In this document: positions 1 through 38,900 of the stretch, in pieces
Layout: each line of letters starts with the position of its first letter
Position numbering within the stretch: the stretch's first letter is position 1
Source of the DNA: Syngnathus acus
Taxonomy: Eukaryota; Chordata; Actinopteri; Syngnathiformes; Syngnathidae
Direction of reading: 5' to 3'
DNA length: 64,000 nt
NCBI RefSeq assembly: GCF_901709675.1
Contig: NC_051088.1
Location: forward strand, 17,348,693-17,412,692
Translations under genes and position numbers: made by a program
The notes under the pieces: generated by a model
What the model was told of the DNA's origin: nothing
The model's database searches: none
The model's input: the letters and a program-made list of their open reading frames with translations, nothing else

Positions 1-1407
1 GTTGTAACAAGTGACACGTTACAATGTGAATTTTATCACATTAAAATGTGAAATTTATCAGATTAAAACGTTTGAATGGGAAACTTTATCATGTTAAAAA
101 ATAAAAAGTAGCACCTTGTGACATAGAGTTGGTTTTTTTTCTTGTTGTGGCAGCAATACCCTTCCGTACTTTCATATCTTCAACTTCTAAAATTTTGCAG
201 GCGTGTTCATCCTGGTGAAAATTTACATTTGGTAATTCTCATTTGTAGTTTTTTTCCTATTTATTCATCGGCCTTCACCTTGCTCCTCATCCGACAGCTA
301 CAAAATAATTGACAGTGACAAAAACAAACTGAGATGTCAGGAATTAAAAAAACAAAAAAAATTATGTTGGGGTGATGAGAGAGGAGTTGAAGGTCAAAGG
401 CCAAACTATGCGCTCCCGAACCAAAGGAAATCCAATTGAATAACTCTGTGCTCTACATTTGTTGTATGACAACTAATATGGAGTGCACAATTATTCAATG
501 GGGTACATAGAATCATATATATTAGCATGTCGATATTTACACAGCACAGACAATACATTCTCTCAAGTTAAATATAACTACAATACCCCCCCAGCCCCCC
601 CCCCACCCCAACCAAAAAAATGGAAGTATTTTTCCATGACATGTTTTCCTCCTCAATGTTAAAATGTCAATGAATGTTTTGGTATCAAGTTTTTCTCGTA
701 TAACCAAACAGACAATCCTCTGTTGTCTTCTACAGTTAAATACAGCACGAGAATAAACATCATGTTACAGCAAAGACTCCGAGCCCTCCCCCCCACCACC
801 CCGACCCCTCCCTGGCCCCCTTCTGCACCCTTAAGGTGTTCATGACCCACTTTTGGCCTTTCCACCCTCCCATGTATGACCCCACCCTCCCCTCACCACT
901 TGCCCAACTCACATGTACACAAACAGACTAACAGACGAGTGCAGAAACGCAGGCGGCGGTTGAGCGCCGGAATCACAAGGTCACCCTGGAAAGAGGAAGG
1001 AAGGAAGGAAGAGTATTCATTCACCTGATTTTGAATGATTTATGACAGCCTCACTTATATTTCAACATTGGGGGGAAAAAAGGTATCTTGATTTTTTGGA
1101 ACACACATTTTTTTTTTCCAATTGGAACATTAGCGGAACACATGTAGTGTATAGTTTTTGTTCCATTAAAATGCACAAAACATTTGCAATATTTTTGCTT
1201 TTCTCCTTTATGAATTTGAAGCAGATAGTTCAGCCACTTCCAATGTCTGCCTGAAAATAATGTTACATAATTGCGATTGAAATAACAAAATATGGGCACC
1301 GCGGTCCTGTAAAATGATACAATAAATAAACACATTTTTCAAAACCGGGACCAAAGACCAAGCCGTGTTTCACCAGTGCGGGAGATTACGTGCAAAGAGA
1401 CAATTTA

Positions 1408-1455
1408 CAAGGATAAGCGGTAAAGAAAATGGATGGATGGATGGATGGATGAATA
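1408..1455 (+). repeat. retroposon tail with GGAT run
   Basis: A short phrase ending in several GGAT units follows the wording 'aaggataagcggtaaagaaa', which is characteristic of the 3' end of a very common teleost SINE/LINE-type repeat. Only the tail is present. Family recognition is from memory and was not searched. Confidence 0.55.
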
Positions 1456-1639
1456 TTGCATGTGCCCTTGAGGCGATTATTCAAAGGTCATATAAAGCAT
1501 TCACACTGTTATATGATGAGTAATTGCAGGGACGGCTCCAGGATTTTTTCTCGCTAGTGCTAAAATGGGACACTGGGGGGCGTCTACACCGATAAATTGG
1601 GGGGCTGAAAAAAAAAAAACATTTCTAAATATATTTTAT

Positions 1640-2010
1640 AATATGAAATAAAAATTGACATGAAACAATATTGATAGTCTTCATCCTTTATGGAAATGTA
1701 TTACAAGTATTATTACATCTTATTTGCCTTCTTCATGAATATCCATGTTTACTATACTGCCAGAGGTGGCAATGGCGCACACAATTCTTTACATTCTATT
1801 TAATCATGTTTTTAGTGTAAGTTTGTATGAAGAACAATCCTATGATATCCAATTTTTCTTTTTAATTATTTTTAGGGGGGTGAAGGCTAGAACTGATTCA
1901 TGGCAAGATGATTTAAGTTACAAGTGTGTTGTTAAATTAAGAGCATGGTCATGCAACAAGTTAAATTCTTGAGTCAAGGCACCAATGTACCTCTAACTGT
2001 GGTCCAAAAC
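1640..2010 (+). repeat. copy of a dispersed repeat family
   Basis: Wording such as 'ttctttacattct' followed later by 'gagcatggtcatg' and an 'aagttaaattcttgagtcaagg'-like end recurs in the same order at about 46850-47105 and 63720-63980, with the distal end alone at 15340-15465. The copies are diverged and no coding capacity is visible. Confidence 0.45.
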
Positions 2011-2178
2011 AGCAATTTAATCAAAACCTCATTTTATAAATAACCGTTCAAAAATGCTTTACGGATTATTTGATTCTGTGTAACAACCGCAAACAACCCA
2101 GGCTAAAGTTAGCTTTTCCTTGACATTCAAAGACATTAGTGCACTATGATGGGTCACTTCGGCATGAACATGCGGCGG

Positions 2179-2184
2179 TTTATT
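2179..2184 (-). promoter_or_regulatory. candidate poly(A) signal of syp
   Basis: AATAAA on the minus strand (TTTATT as written), about 100 bp past the syp stop codon. It is the nearest canonical signal; longer 3' UTR forms cannot be excluded. Confidence 0.45.
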
Positions 2185-2282
2185 GTCATAGAAAATAGGA
2201 CACAGTCATCATCATCGTTTTGTTGTGATGGATTTTGGTCAAAACACTCACCATCCTGCAGCTGTGGCTTCAGCACACAGGC

Positions 2283-11238
<8,956 letters not shown>

Positions 11239-11367
11239 GTTGGCCGCTTACTCGCCGATAAGAGGATGAGAGGGGCGAAGGGGGTGGAGGCGTCTCATCC
11301 GGAACAGCCCAGGGGAGGAAGACGCCCACGAGGAAGAGCCAGCCGCTGCGTCACCAGCTGGGGCGAG

Positions 11368-11420
11368 GACGTCATGACGTCAGCTGCGGTCGCCCAATCC
11401 CGGCGCTTCTTTTATTATGT
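11368..11420 (-). promoter_or_regulatory. syp promoter region: tandem CREs, CCAAT, TATA-like
   Basis: About 130-180 bp upstream of the syp start codon lie GACGTCA (11368-11374) and a perfect TGACGTCA (11375-11382) side by side, then CCAAT (about 11394-11398), then on the minus strand CATAATAAAAG (about 11408-11418). The surrounding sequence to 11300 is GC-rich. The transcription start is not visible from sequence alone, so the elements may lie on either side of it. Confidence 0.55.
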
Positions 11421-12934
11421 GATGGCCCCGGGCCATGGGGCTTTGATTGGAGGGAGAAGAAGAAAGAGGAATGCGCCGATAGTCTCCAGGCGCAAATCTC
11501 GCTTGATGGAGATTCAAAGATGCAAAATTAGAGGATTCAAAGATGTAAAAATAGCAGGGGAATACATCAGTTCAAAGCTAGGCCGGCGTTGTTTTCTATT
11601 ATTTTTTTTGACAAGTGAAAAGCAGGTGTTCCTCCTTTCACAGTGGGATTAAATAATCCTATAATCCCACGATCATAACGACATGAAGAAAACTTGATTC
11701 TTCAGCGTGACAAAAATTCCCAATCTTGCTTTCCGAGCAATCATAATGTAACCCCATTTAAAAATATTCCACATATCAAGTTGATCAATGCAGTTGTGGC
11801 ATGTGTGAAAGTTTACCTTGCTGAAGTCATCCTCCGCGAAATGTGCCGAACACAGGTTCCGAAATGTTTTGTCTCCAAAAATAAAAAAAAGTATCTTATT
11901 CCTCAGCTCCTCCAAGACCGGCAGCTGAAGCACTATATGCAACCAACAAACTACTTACAGTAGATATTAAACTTTACCCATGTCACAGATTAATTTTCAT
12001 CTGTTTAGCATAAAACAGTTGGGAAAGAAAATATGATTTTGATGTCTTGGCACCTAAAAAAAGACAGTAGTATAGTTTCCCATCATTTGTCAGGCTCTTG
12101 AAACTCGCTCGCTCTCGTGTTAAAGGTTAAAAACATCTCTCAGGAAACCTCACTCCTGTTGAACCGACAGCCACAGGTGAACTTCCTTTCTAATGATTCA
12201 TAATTGTTTTTTCTCATCCTTGACGGAGAGCAGCAAATTGTTTAAAAGTATTACAACAGAATAGTTGGACACAAGCATTCAAAAGAATAAAGAAGGTCAA
12301 ATTTCAAAAAGTTCGCCTGCAAAAGTTCTAGTGCATTTTAGGTTCATTCTAGAATCTCACATGAAAGCCAAATCCCGAATTTAGTTTAATGCAATAGAAA
12401 CTCTCACAATGACGAATTCAGCTGCACATAACAGTGGTCATTCAAGTACAGTACAAAATGACAGCACAATGGAAAACCCCAAAAAGGTAATCATTATAAA
12501 ATCTATTCTTTGGTTGTTCATAAAAGTCTTTGTTTGTGTCTGATATAACCATATTGCGCTGGTAATACCTGCACATATGACAAGGGTGGGCCAACTTTTG
12601 TAAATTTTGCCGTCAGGCGATTTGTAAAACAAAAGAGATGTCATGTACATAAAATCAAGTGAACACTTGTAAATTCTTTTATAATCTGTACAATAAAAAT
12701 CATTTTACTCAATTGTGTTATGGTCATATTTACAATAACTCCATTAGCCAATTATTTATTTATATAAATGAATACAAACACGTTAAATAACATTTTTAAG
12801 TGACCGGTTTTAGGGAAAATGCATGAAACAAATTTTGCAGGACTCATAAAAATGTGCTACATGCTTATTGGTTTTGATTGGCCATACTTTGCCCACCCCT
12901 GCACTGATTTGCATCGTGCCAGGCTGCTTTTTGT
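11421..12934. other. intergenic region between syp and cacna1f
   Basis: AT-rich sequence after the GC-rich syp promoter. No exon supported by splice sites and protein similarity was found on either strand. Short open frames here (for example 11673-11942 minus) look random. Confidence 0.6.
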
Positions 12935-12940
12935 TTTATT
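12935..12940 (-). promoter_or_regulatory. candidate poly(A) signal of cacna1f
   Basis: AATAAA on the minus strand, about 125 bp downstream of the cacna1f stop codon. Confidence 0.4.
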
Positions 12941-13062
12941 TTCGGCAAGCAAACGAGTTGACTCTCGAATACAAATGACAGCGGACGTGTTGTCTCTCTC
13001 TCTGTCCTTTTCTCTCTCCCACAGGTGTTCATTCCATCCCGTCTCCTGTCTGTCCATCTGAT

Positions 13063-28959
<15,897 letters not shown>

Positions 28960-30622
28960 AGTTTCTCACCACGATGTGGGGCTGAGCAAAGCCACCACCA
29001 TCAACCCCCCACCGGGACCGCCTGATGTCAAAAGGACACAGAACCGGCACACTAAAAGTTAGCACGGGCGACACAAGTCCAGCGTGTGCGCGCCCGCAGC
29101 TCCGACCGGTGAGTTGCATGCATGCAGAAATCCAAAGAAAGCTCAGTTCTTTCCAGGTCGGAGTGGACAAGTGGACAGAAGCGTCCACCACTCTCTGCGG
29201 TGGTCAACCAACGAACCAGTGGGATTAAACAGCTGAGCCGTTTAGAGGGATGACACTGTGGAAATCTTCCGAGGGGAAGGTAGAGGTAAAGCCCGGAAGA
29301 AATTAGCCACACAGGGCAGCGAGCATAGACAGATAAGAAGCCAGTTCGGCTTGTTAATATAAATACATGCACGTACGCACACTATTTTTTAAAATTGTGC
29401 AGCTCGTTATATCTGGTGTCAAAATGGCTCAGTATTTGCTAAAAAGAACATGCATGATGCCAACAGCAAAGCATGATGGTGGCAGTGTGATGGCCCGGGG
29501 CTGCTTTGCTTCCTCAGGACCTGGACAACTTGCTGTAATTGACAGAAATATGAATTCTGTTGTTCACCAGAAGAACAAAATTAATGTTTGGGAGTGGCCA
29601 GGCTCCCAAAGTCCAATTGAGATTCTGTGATTAATCGTATTTGTTTTTATGAAATAGTTTTGTAAGATATTAATTTCCCTCTTATGAAACAAAATAAGTT
29701 GAGTTGTTTTTGAAGCAAAACAAGGAAGGGAATTAAAAAAAGCACAATCTCTCGATTTACCAACATTTGACATCTTTATTCATTTGAGCCACTTGAATAA
29801 ATATTGTAAGAAAATAAACATTCTATACAGGAAAACAAGATCACGTTGCAATCCTATTGTTTAAATAACAACGACCCTGTGTTGAGTTTGCATGTTTGCC
29901 GACTACCCAGAAAAAAGCCATACAAGAACACCGGGAGGGACCCACACTTGCAATGGGTTTTCTCTGGATACTGCACCTTGATCTCAATTATCAAATGTTA
30001 CTTTTCCCCCTTATTTTCACAAAAAAAGGTCAATTACTTATATGATAAATGATATATATTTGCTCATTATTCTATACAAGTATAATCTTTTTTTGTGTGT
30101 GTGTTCGTTTGTACGTGGTGTGCCAAGTGCTTTTTCTAGTGTAAAATATTGCCTTGGCTCCAGTGGCAGTTTCTGCCATGTGCAATCTGCATTTCACAAA
30201 CAAACAAACAAACAAGTAAATAAATAAATAAATAAATATATAAATAAACGAATGAACGAACGAACGAATGAATGAATGCTACATCTGAAGTTTTTTTTTT
30301 TAATTGACGTTGATAAACGAGCGCCCTAACTTTTCCAACACTTGGTCGATTTCTTTGGAGATGCAGGGCAAATTTTAAGACAAGCTGCATTTCTGAGCTC
30401 TACCGATAGACGGCACCATCGAATTTCACATAATTCTTGACTGCAAATTGCATTTCCATTTGGAGTTTCAATGGGGAAAGCTGATATGAGCTACACGTGA
30501 AGTCATGGAACGATTTAAACCCATATCTTAACGCACCAGTGTATTTGTGTCAATAGCTATTGTCTCGATTCACAAAAAAACTATTTACAACTTCCCTAGT
30601 GATAATTCAGAGTCATTTCTAC
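28960..30622. other. region between cacna1f start and timm17b end
   Basis: The first ~150 bp must contain cacna1f 5' UTR and promoter, but no TATA box or initiator could be pinned down. Apart from the Tc1 fragment, it has an AAAT/GAAC-type simple stretch at about 30200-30275 and is otherwise AT-rich without recognised exons. Confidence 0.5.
29420..29600 (+). mobile_element. Tc1-like transposase fragment (catalytic-domain part)
   Basis: The plus strand encodes KHDGGSVMARGCFASSGPGQ followed by LAVID and, four codons later, MNS. This corresponds to the GGGSVMVWGCF-type stretch around the second catalytic aspartate of Tc1/mariner transposases. It is truncated at both ends. The orientation is opposite to the fragment at 27800-28170, so the two are separate insertions or a rearranged one. 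Confidence 0.8.
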
Positions 30623-30790
30623 CTGAGGTAAGTTGACTTTCACATCAGCGGGAGTCACTCTCTGCATCCCTTCACCATCTTTGTACTTGCTGATAAGTTC
30701 CAGGGTGAATGGACTGAGTGACAAGTGAATTGGCACCCTCCCCTGTGGCTCTACTAAAAGTGAGCCTTTGCTGCCGCGTCACGCTCTGGA
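30623..30790 (-). other. unexplained open frame beside timm17b (possible exon)
   Basis: A 59-codon minus-strand frame has protein-like content, including [20 protein letters not shown], then ISKYKDGEGMQRVTPADVKV and NLPQ. It ends at a good donor, CCTCAG|GTAGAA, at 30622/30623. It overlaps the timm17b stop region in another frame. An internal AG (CACTCAG before 30713) would define a 91-bp exon. I do not recognise the protein. It may be a lost exon, an alternative timm17b 3' exon in another frame, or chance. Confidence 0.2.
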
Positions 30791-32354
30791 GACAACTGAC
30801 TGGGATCCTCTGCGAAGGGAAGCGCTGAAGGGGGACAACAACACGTTTGAAGTCGAAGCACCCAATGATAACACCGCACTTGTGTTGTCACTCACGATTC
30901 TGAAACTGCTGCGCTGTGTATCTTGTTAGGAGAATTCCGACACCTTCAATTAGAGCAAGCAGAACTCCCCCCATCATGGCAGAGCCCATCATGGTTAATG
31001 GTCCACCTGGGGGGGGAAAAGAAACAAAAATCCTTCTGATCTCATGTGGCCATCCAAACCGGTGTGTACAAATTTGCAGTTGGGTGATAGTTCATGTGTG
31101 CTCATGTGTATGATGTGGCTAACAAAGTAAAAAATGTGGCTCTTTGTCTCTGTCTGGTTGGCCACCCCTGGGATAAAGTTTAAATGAGAAGTTGAAGAGA
31201 TTGTGGCGTAACCCCGTAGTGTCTACTTGAGTTTTCTCTTACTGCGTGCAGCCAGAATGGCCCCCGTCAGAGCACCGCTTGTTATAGAGTTCCACGGATC
31301 CTCTTTTCCTCTCAGGCGAACTAAACCACAGTCAATGGTGGAGAAGACGCCTCCCCACACTGCAAAGCTACCTGTAAAACAAATCAAGACACTGACGTTA
31401 ATGTATCAGTTCAAACATTTCGGTTCTATTACCTGCTTACCGCCAATTTGGGGAGCTCTTAACTTCACTGCATTTCCACTGCCTTTCAGTCTGTGTGCGA
31501 CTCCCTGAAATGTTGCAGTATTATCACACAAAACGTACAGAGAGAGGAAGAATAAATAAGCGTACTTACCGCCGGGGCATTTCGAAAGCCCTTGATTGCT
31601 TGAAACACACCCCCACCAATGGCACCCATGGTGAAAGCACCTCCACAGTCATCCACTATCCTCCACGGGCTAACAAGCAGCAACATTTCCACACATTTTA
31701 AAAGACTAGACCTAATATTCATAATTGACCACTGACAATCATATGCATACAATCTGCTCTTTCAATATTTACTCTAACTTTAGATTTATTTATTGTTGGA
31801 CTAATAGAAGATATTGAGTAGGATAACCAGAATACCTTTTTCAGTATAATTATCAGACATCCAGTACTTTGGCAATATCTTCTTAGTTGTGCTAGCCAGG
31901 GTTGCTAAAGTCTTGTTTGACCAAACTAATACTGTAGCAAAAAATGCAGATATCAATGAAGGGAGTAAAAGTAAAAATAAAAATAAATGTCCCAAAATAG
32001 ATATAGCATAAACAACAAAGAGAGACTGAAATCGACTTAATTCAGGACAAGTATTTAGACATCACTACTTCCAACCATTAGTTTTACTGTCGTACAATTC
32101 GAATATAGTTAAAAAACAAAAAGATAAAATGACTGATGATTTCATTTCTGCTAGCACTCACAGATTACATTTTGTAGTTTAAATACCCTAATCTCTTTAC
32201 TAACATGAAAGCCGAATCGTCCACACGGTTTGACAAACTACTGGGACACAACACAGACAAAACAAAGCCTAGAACTGGGTCGAATAGTTTAATAAGTGTA
32301 TAAAATAATATAAAAAGCGTAATGTTACCAAGGTTCACGGGCATACTCCTCCAT
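30754..32354 (-). CDS. timm17b: mitochondrial import inner membrane translocase Tim17B, six exons
   Basis: Core channel-associated subunit of the TIM23 complex, which takes presequence proteins across the mitochondrial inner membrane. Exons in order: 32329-32354 (MEEYAREP), 31570-31669, 31441-31504, 31243-31371, 30896-31006, 30754-30824. They give 166 residues (human TIMM17B 172). Visible are [15 protein letters not shown] in TM1, [54 protein letters not shown] and [14 protein letters not shown] in the last membrane segment. Cysteines at about 9 and 78 correspond to the structural disulfide known in yeast Tim17. The C-tail [18 protein letters not shown] is shorter than in mammals. PEDPSQL-type text fits Tim17B as well as 17A; the head-to-head pqbp1 neighbour, as in human, settles it as B. 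Confidence 0.95.
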
Positions 32355-32552
32355 GTTTGTTGTGATAGATAGCGGTGTGACGTCATTGTGATTATCCTCC
32401 AAGTGGGTTTCTTTAAGGTTTCTTCTTTGGCTCCTTTTTTGTTTTTTTGTTTTTTTATTTAAAGATAGTGTACCTCAAGTGGTCTGGAGTAAACATGCAT
32501 GCGGCTGGTGGCGCAAGGCAAGGTCCGATGACGTTTTTCTAGGCGACACACG
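32355..32552. promoter_or_regulatory. bidirectional timm17b / pqbp1 promoter with CRE
   Basis: About 200 bp separate the timm17b start codon from a strong plus-strand donor (ACACACG|GTAAGAGA at 32552/32553) that would end the non-coding first exon of pqbp1. A perfect TGACGTCA lies at 32378-32385. No TATA box is obvious. The close divergent layout is conserved with human TIMM17B/PQBP1, which supports a shared promoter. Confidence 0.6.
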
Positions 32553-33623
32553 GTAAGAGAACTACATAAATAAGTTTAGTTTGTTTATCAAAATGATCTA
32601 AAATGATGGTATTTTTATTGATATGAAATGTAAAATATTTTCAAATCAAATCCGAACAGTATGAAATTGGGGAAACATTATTGTAAAATAATTACAATGC
32701 CATATTTTTTTTATAGGATCACTTCTGTTGTTCTGCTGTTATTTTTTTTCCGTAAATTTTTTATTTTTTTATTTGTTTCTTGATAGACAATTATTACAAA
32801 TCACTCGTTATCGATTGCATTTTTCTAGACCCTCCAAACTCAAACGTTAATACGAATACGTCATTAACGTGCGCCGCAGGAAAAGGTTTCGTCGTTTCGG
32901 CTGGCGATTGTCTCAAAGCAGGTAGAAAAAAATTTGTTTTAGTGTGCCTATTATTTTCTACTTTGGCTTTTAAGTATCGTTGATTGCATCTTTTAGATTG
33001 CGACTTTTGTTTTTCTCCCTCTATAAACCCATTGCATTTGTTTACCACCATGTTGCTTTGCCATATACTCGTAGCATGTATTCGAGCGAGTGTTAATCTT
33101 CGTTTGTCAAATTAAGATCGATTACTAGAATTTCTTTCCCCCCAAAATGCACTTAAAACAAACAACACACCATATCCCTTGCCGAAACACCCTGTGTTGA
33201 GAAAGTTCAAATTAAACTTGGATAATCATTACCCAAGCTCAATCATCAATCAAGAATTGAAATCTGAATTATTTCCAGAAGACTATATGCATAAATTCCA
33301 CATACATGCCTGAAAAAATTGCCTATACAACATGTAAACACTTACGCATACGAGACAAGTATGTACGTCTCTAAATATAATATCACTGACTTTATTCAGT
33401 CTTCTATAATAAATAGCTAATGAAATGTTTTACAAGTACTCGTCTTGTAAATATTTGTTTTTGGTTGCTCAGAAGCCGAATAAATATGCAACAGGCAAAT
33501 GCAAATTGCCGCAACAGTGTTTTGAGATGATATTATTTCACCCTAATCGCTTTAAAAGAATCAATCAAATGAGTGAAACTAAAAGTGAGAGATCGTAAGA
33601 GAGCTTTGTCCATTATCTTGCAG
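32553..33623 (+). other. probable pqbp1 5' UTR intron
   Basis: Runs from the GTAAGAGA donor to the TTATCTTGCAG acceptor immediately before G-ATG of pqbp1. The length is 1071 bp; the sequence is T-rich at the start and otherwise AT-rich without repeats I recognise. The 3' end is secure because the coding exon needs an acceptor there or starts transcription nearby. The 5' end is inferred from the donor alone. Confidence 0.55.
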
Positions 33624-33624
33624 G

Positions 33625-35492
<1,868 letters not shown>

Positions 35493-35968
35493 CGCCAACT
35501 CTCGATGTGATTTCTTTTGGTATTGGAAGAGTTGTATAAAAGTCATTTTGTAAGCAACAAATGTTTGCTAGGCAGTCTGATCTTAGAATGCCACTTTGTT
35601 CCTTATTTTATTCAAACATCTTACTACGAATAGATCTTACTTCATCTGTCACCATTGCCGCTTCAGTTGATAAAGGTTTTTATTCCTAGGGTGACAGTTT
35701 GGTTTATTTCCATATGGAAGTTCTTAAAGCAAGAAGGACCCGTGTAAATGTTATTTTATGACCTATGTTGTCACTGTAGCCATTTGAGGCCACGTTTTGC
35801 TTTCCGATAGAAAGTTAACTTTGTTGGTCAAACAACTTAAAGGCCAAATGCTCTAATCTCATCTTCATTTAGTGGAACTAGTACTCTTGTAATAACGTGT
35901 ACAAATTCACAATTTTATTACAAACATTACAAAATGATATTTTGTTCTTACAATAAGAGAATAATAAT
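35493..35968. other. convergent 3' region between pqbp1 and gpkow
   Basis: Only 476 bp separate the two stop codons. The gpkow poly(A) signal lies inside it. No plus-strand AATAAA or ATTAAA was found before 36002, so the pqbp1 3' UTR probably fills the interval and may enter the last gpkow exon. Confidence 0.6.
35914..35919 (-). promoter_or_regulatory. poly(A) signal of gpkow
   Basis: AATAAA on the minus strand, about 50 bp past the gpkow stop codon; well placed. Confidence 0.6.
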
Positions 35969-38900
35969 TCAATAGTGGTCTGTCGCTCCCACATAGTGAC
36001 AAATAAAATCATAGTCCAAAGTGAAGAGTTTCTTTTCATATCTGTCGAGCTGGACCGTTGCTCTGCATTTGTTCTTGTCCCGTTGCAGAATACGGCCCAC
36101 CTGCACACGGTTAGATGTGGGGATCAGCGACATGACTCGAAACAGAATTCTCAGCAAAATCCAGATGACTTTGGACTCACCTGTCCCCGATGCTCACCCA
36201 GTACAACCATAATGGCGTCATAATCACTTTTGGGCACAATAGTTTCCAGCATATCCTGCGTCACATCTGTCAAAGGACAAAAAATATACATGATTCATTC
36301 TATTCAATTTTAAAAAACACTCAAAGAAAATAGGTCTATGAATTGTTACCGTCTATCAGTCTTCCTTCTTCAGTACGACAAATGCAGATTGACGGCGTTA
36401 ACACATCCTCCACGCGCATCTGAAAGAAGCCGATGCAATGACGTTAGAAATGTACTTTGATTTGGAAAAGTATGACACTTCTGAGGGACAAAATCCACAA
36501 TCCAAAAACGGGTTTTGTTTTACAAGTCAATGTGTTCTTTTTGTTTTTGGGGGGCTAATAAAATTGAATTGACATGTCAATTAATCAGGCCAATTTTAGA
36601 TTACCACTGATAGACATTAGTCAATTTGTAACCGTTGCTCCTGTGTGGTGTCTACTGTGTATTATTTTTCCAAACCATACTTAGGACTTTTCTGATATAA
36701 AGAACATTTATTAAAGTGACCATCAAAGTCCCCCCAAATGAAATACGTAAAACGGACACTGCTCAAGCTGATGGGGCTGAATGAATACCTTTGAGTTGTA
36801 GTACTTTCCCCCCTTGAAATCTTTGTCCACAAAACGAACTTTCAAGTCTCTCTGAAGCCAGGACGGCGGCGCCTTTGCTTGCCTCGCTTCTTTTTCCGGC
36901 GGCTTATCGCTGGAGAAACGACAAATATTCTTCCTTATTACCATGACATGACAAGCAGTGTTGCATAGACTGTGTGCTTTCAATGGACGCACCTGTCATA
37001 ACTGGATTCTCTGTGTTTCCTTTTCCGATCATCTTTTCCTCTTTCGGAAGATGCGTGTTTGACCCCGTCTGTTTGCCGCCTCTCTTTGTCTTCTTGTTGC
37101 TGTTGCTCGTCACGCTCTCGCTCCTCTTTTACCTTGGTTTTATGTGCTTTGCTGAGACGACCTAATGGGGAGAGGGACTCTGCTAGTACAGTTGCGAAAT
37201 TCCAGAACTTTACAAAGGTGGAAACTTTCCATGGGAGTAAACTAGGATAAATCTAAGTGTAAGGTTGCTGGGAAAAATATATTTACCATAATGTATGTCA
37301 ATAAATTGATTTTTTCCTTTGTTGTAATGCAAAACATTACAAGTACAGTACATTAAGAAAACACAATTTCTGACTGTGAGTCCAGTCCTGGTTCCAAATA
37401 TTATTGAGCTAATTCTGCCCGGACTTACTGATGTCTTTGCCATATCTGTCGTATTCCTTCTGCTTGACCAGTTTGACAGCGTACTGGTGGACTGACACCA
37501 CGTCCCCACCAATCGCCAACCTCACCAAAACGCGAGCGTTGTCCGTGTCCAGAGCTTCAATCTGCACAGGACAGAAGGGGGTCATAAAGCAGCTCGGTGT
37601 GCATCTTCTCATGGAAAAATTAAAATCAATTTGACCTTTCCATAGCGCTCCTTATGTGCCCCTGACTCCAGCAGCACACATCCACCGCGAGCCAAGACCA
37701 GCTGCTCCTCCTCTTCCTCCTTGTCACGCTCCTCGCCGGGCTTGGGCGGGCGCCGACGTTTGCCGGGCTCCAGATCCTTGATGGCCGAGCGATCCGCCCC
37801 GAGACCCAAGCCGATTACACGGGGCTTGTATTCGTAGGGCTTCACATCTCTGTCGCAGGAAAACTCGCTCATTACTCTTGGGTAGAACTTCAAAGGGAGG
37901 AATCCCACTAGGCTATGACTCAATTGTACAATCTATGCCAATCTGACAAATACAGAGTTTGAATATTCAATCTGTAACGGACCACAAGGGGGGGCTAATG
38001 TAACACTCGCGGTACCATTTTTAAAAAAAATGAGAATCACTGCATTAAACCTAGGAAGGATAACAAAGCCCAAATACTAAATAGGCCCTGTTTTTTATTT
38101 AGTACAGACCAAAGCATCAATAAGATTCACTTAGCGGTTTTGTTAACATAACGTTTAACATTAAAAATTTAGGCTATGTGAACGTTATTTTGCACCTTCT
38201 ACCATCTATGCAATATAGAAATCCCCAATAATTGAAATTGCAATGAACACGACTTACTGCTTAAAGGTGCGGCCAATGCCTTCCCCTTTCTTCCAGCCCA
38301 TCCCCTTCAGAATAGCCATTCCATAGCCTTCAACAGGAACTCTTTCATAATCTTCTTCTGTTGACTGTAGCACACATACAAACGACCAGCCACATTATGA
38401 CCATTTGCAAACGATTGATATTAGGCATTCACAAAAGATGTTCATTTTGGTTGACGCTGCTTCAGAGGTTTTCATCTGACGTGAGATTTATCACTGTGGT
38501 TGTAGCTTGTGATGGTGTAAGACTACTCTGCATATTTCCAACAGAACAGTTTAGCTACTCACAGGATCTGGCCGCAGCTCCACATTTAAATGGTCTCCGT
38601 CCTCAAAGCCGTCAGGCACCTTGTTTTGTGCCAGCAGGGGGATGGTGAGGTTGAGATTAGGCTTTGCCTGCATCTCTTCCAGCTTCCGCCTTGAATCTAT
38701 CAAGAGAGAACAGATCAAGTCAGCCGCTACTATGAATAAAAGCAGTGGTGGCTTGACTTGAGTATTCATTTGTCGGACAAATTGTACACCCTATGTTTGG
38801 AAAACTATAGTTTCTCTCGACTAGTTACTCTATCAAAATATACTTGAGTGAAAAAATTAAGAATGTTGTCTACTCTGCCCACTTCTGTTACGTTCAAGGT

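Larger units (their letters stand above)
1..2178. other. intergenic region left of syp
   Basis: No exon with both splice sites and a recognisable protein could be found on either strand. The stretch holds homopolymer C and A runs (about 585-620 and 1610-1620), a GGAT run near 1430-1452, and a repeat-like segment at about 1640-2010 that resembles copies elsewhere in the window. Part of it could be distal 3' UTR of syp if a more distal poly(A) site is used. Confidence 0.5.
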
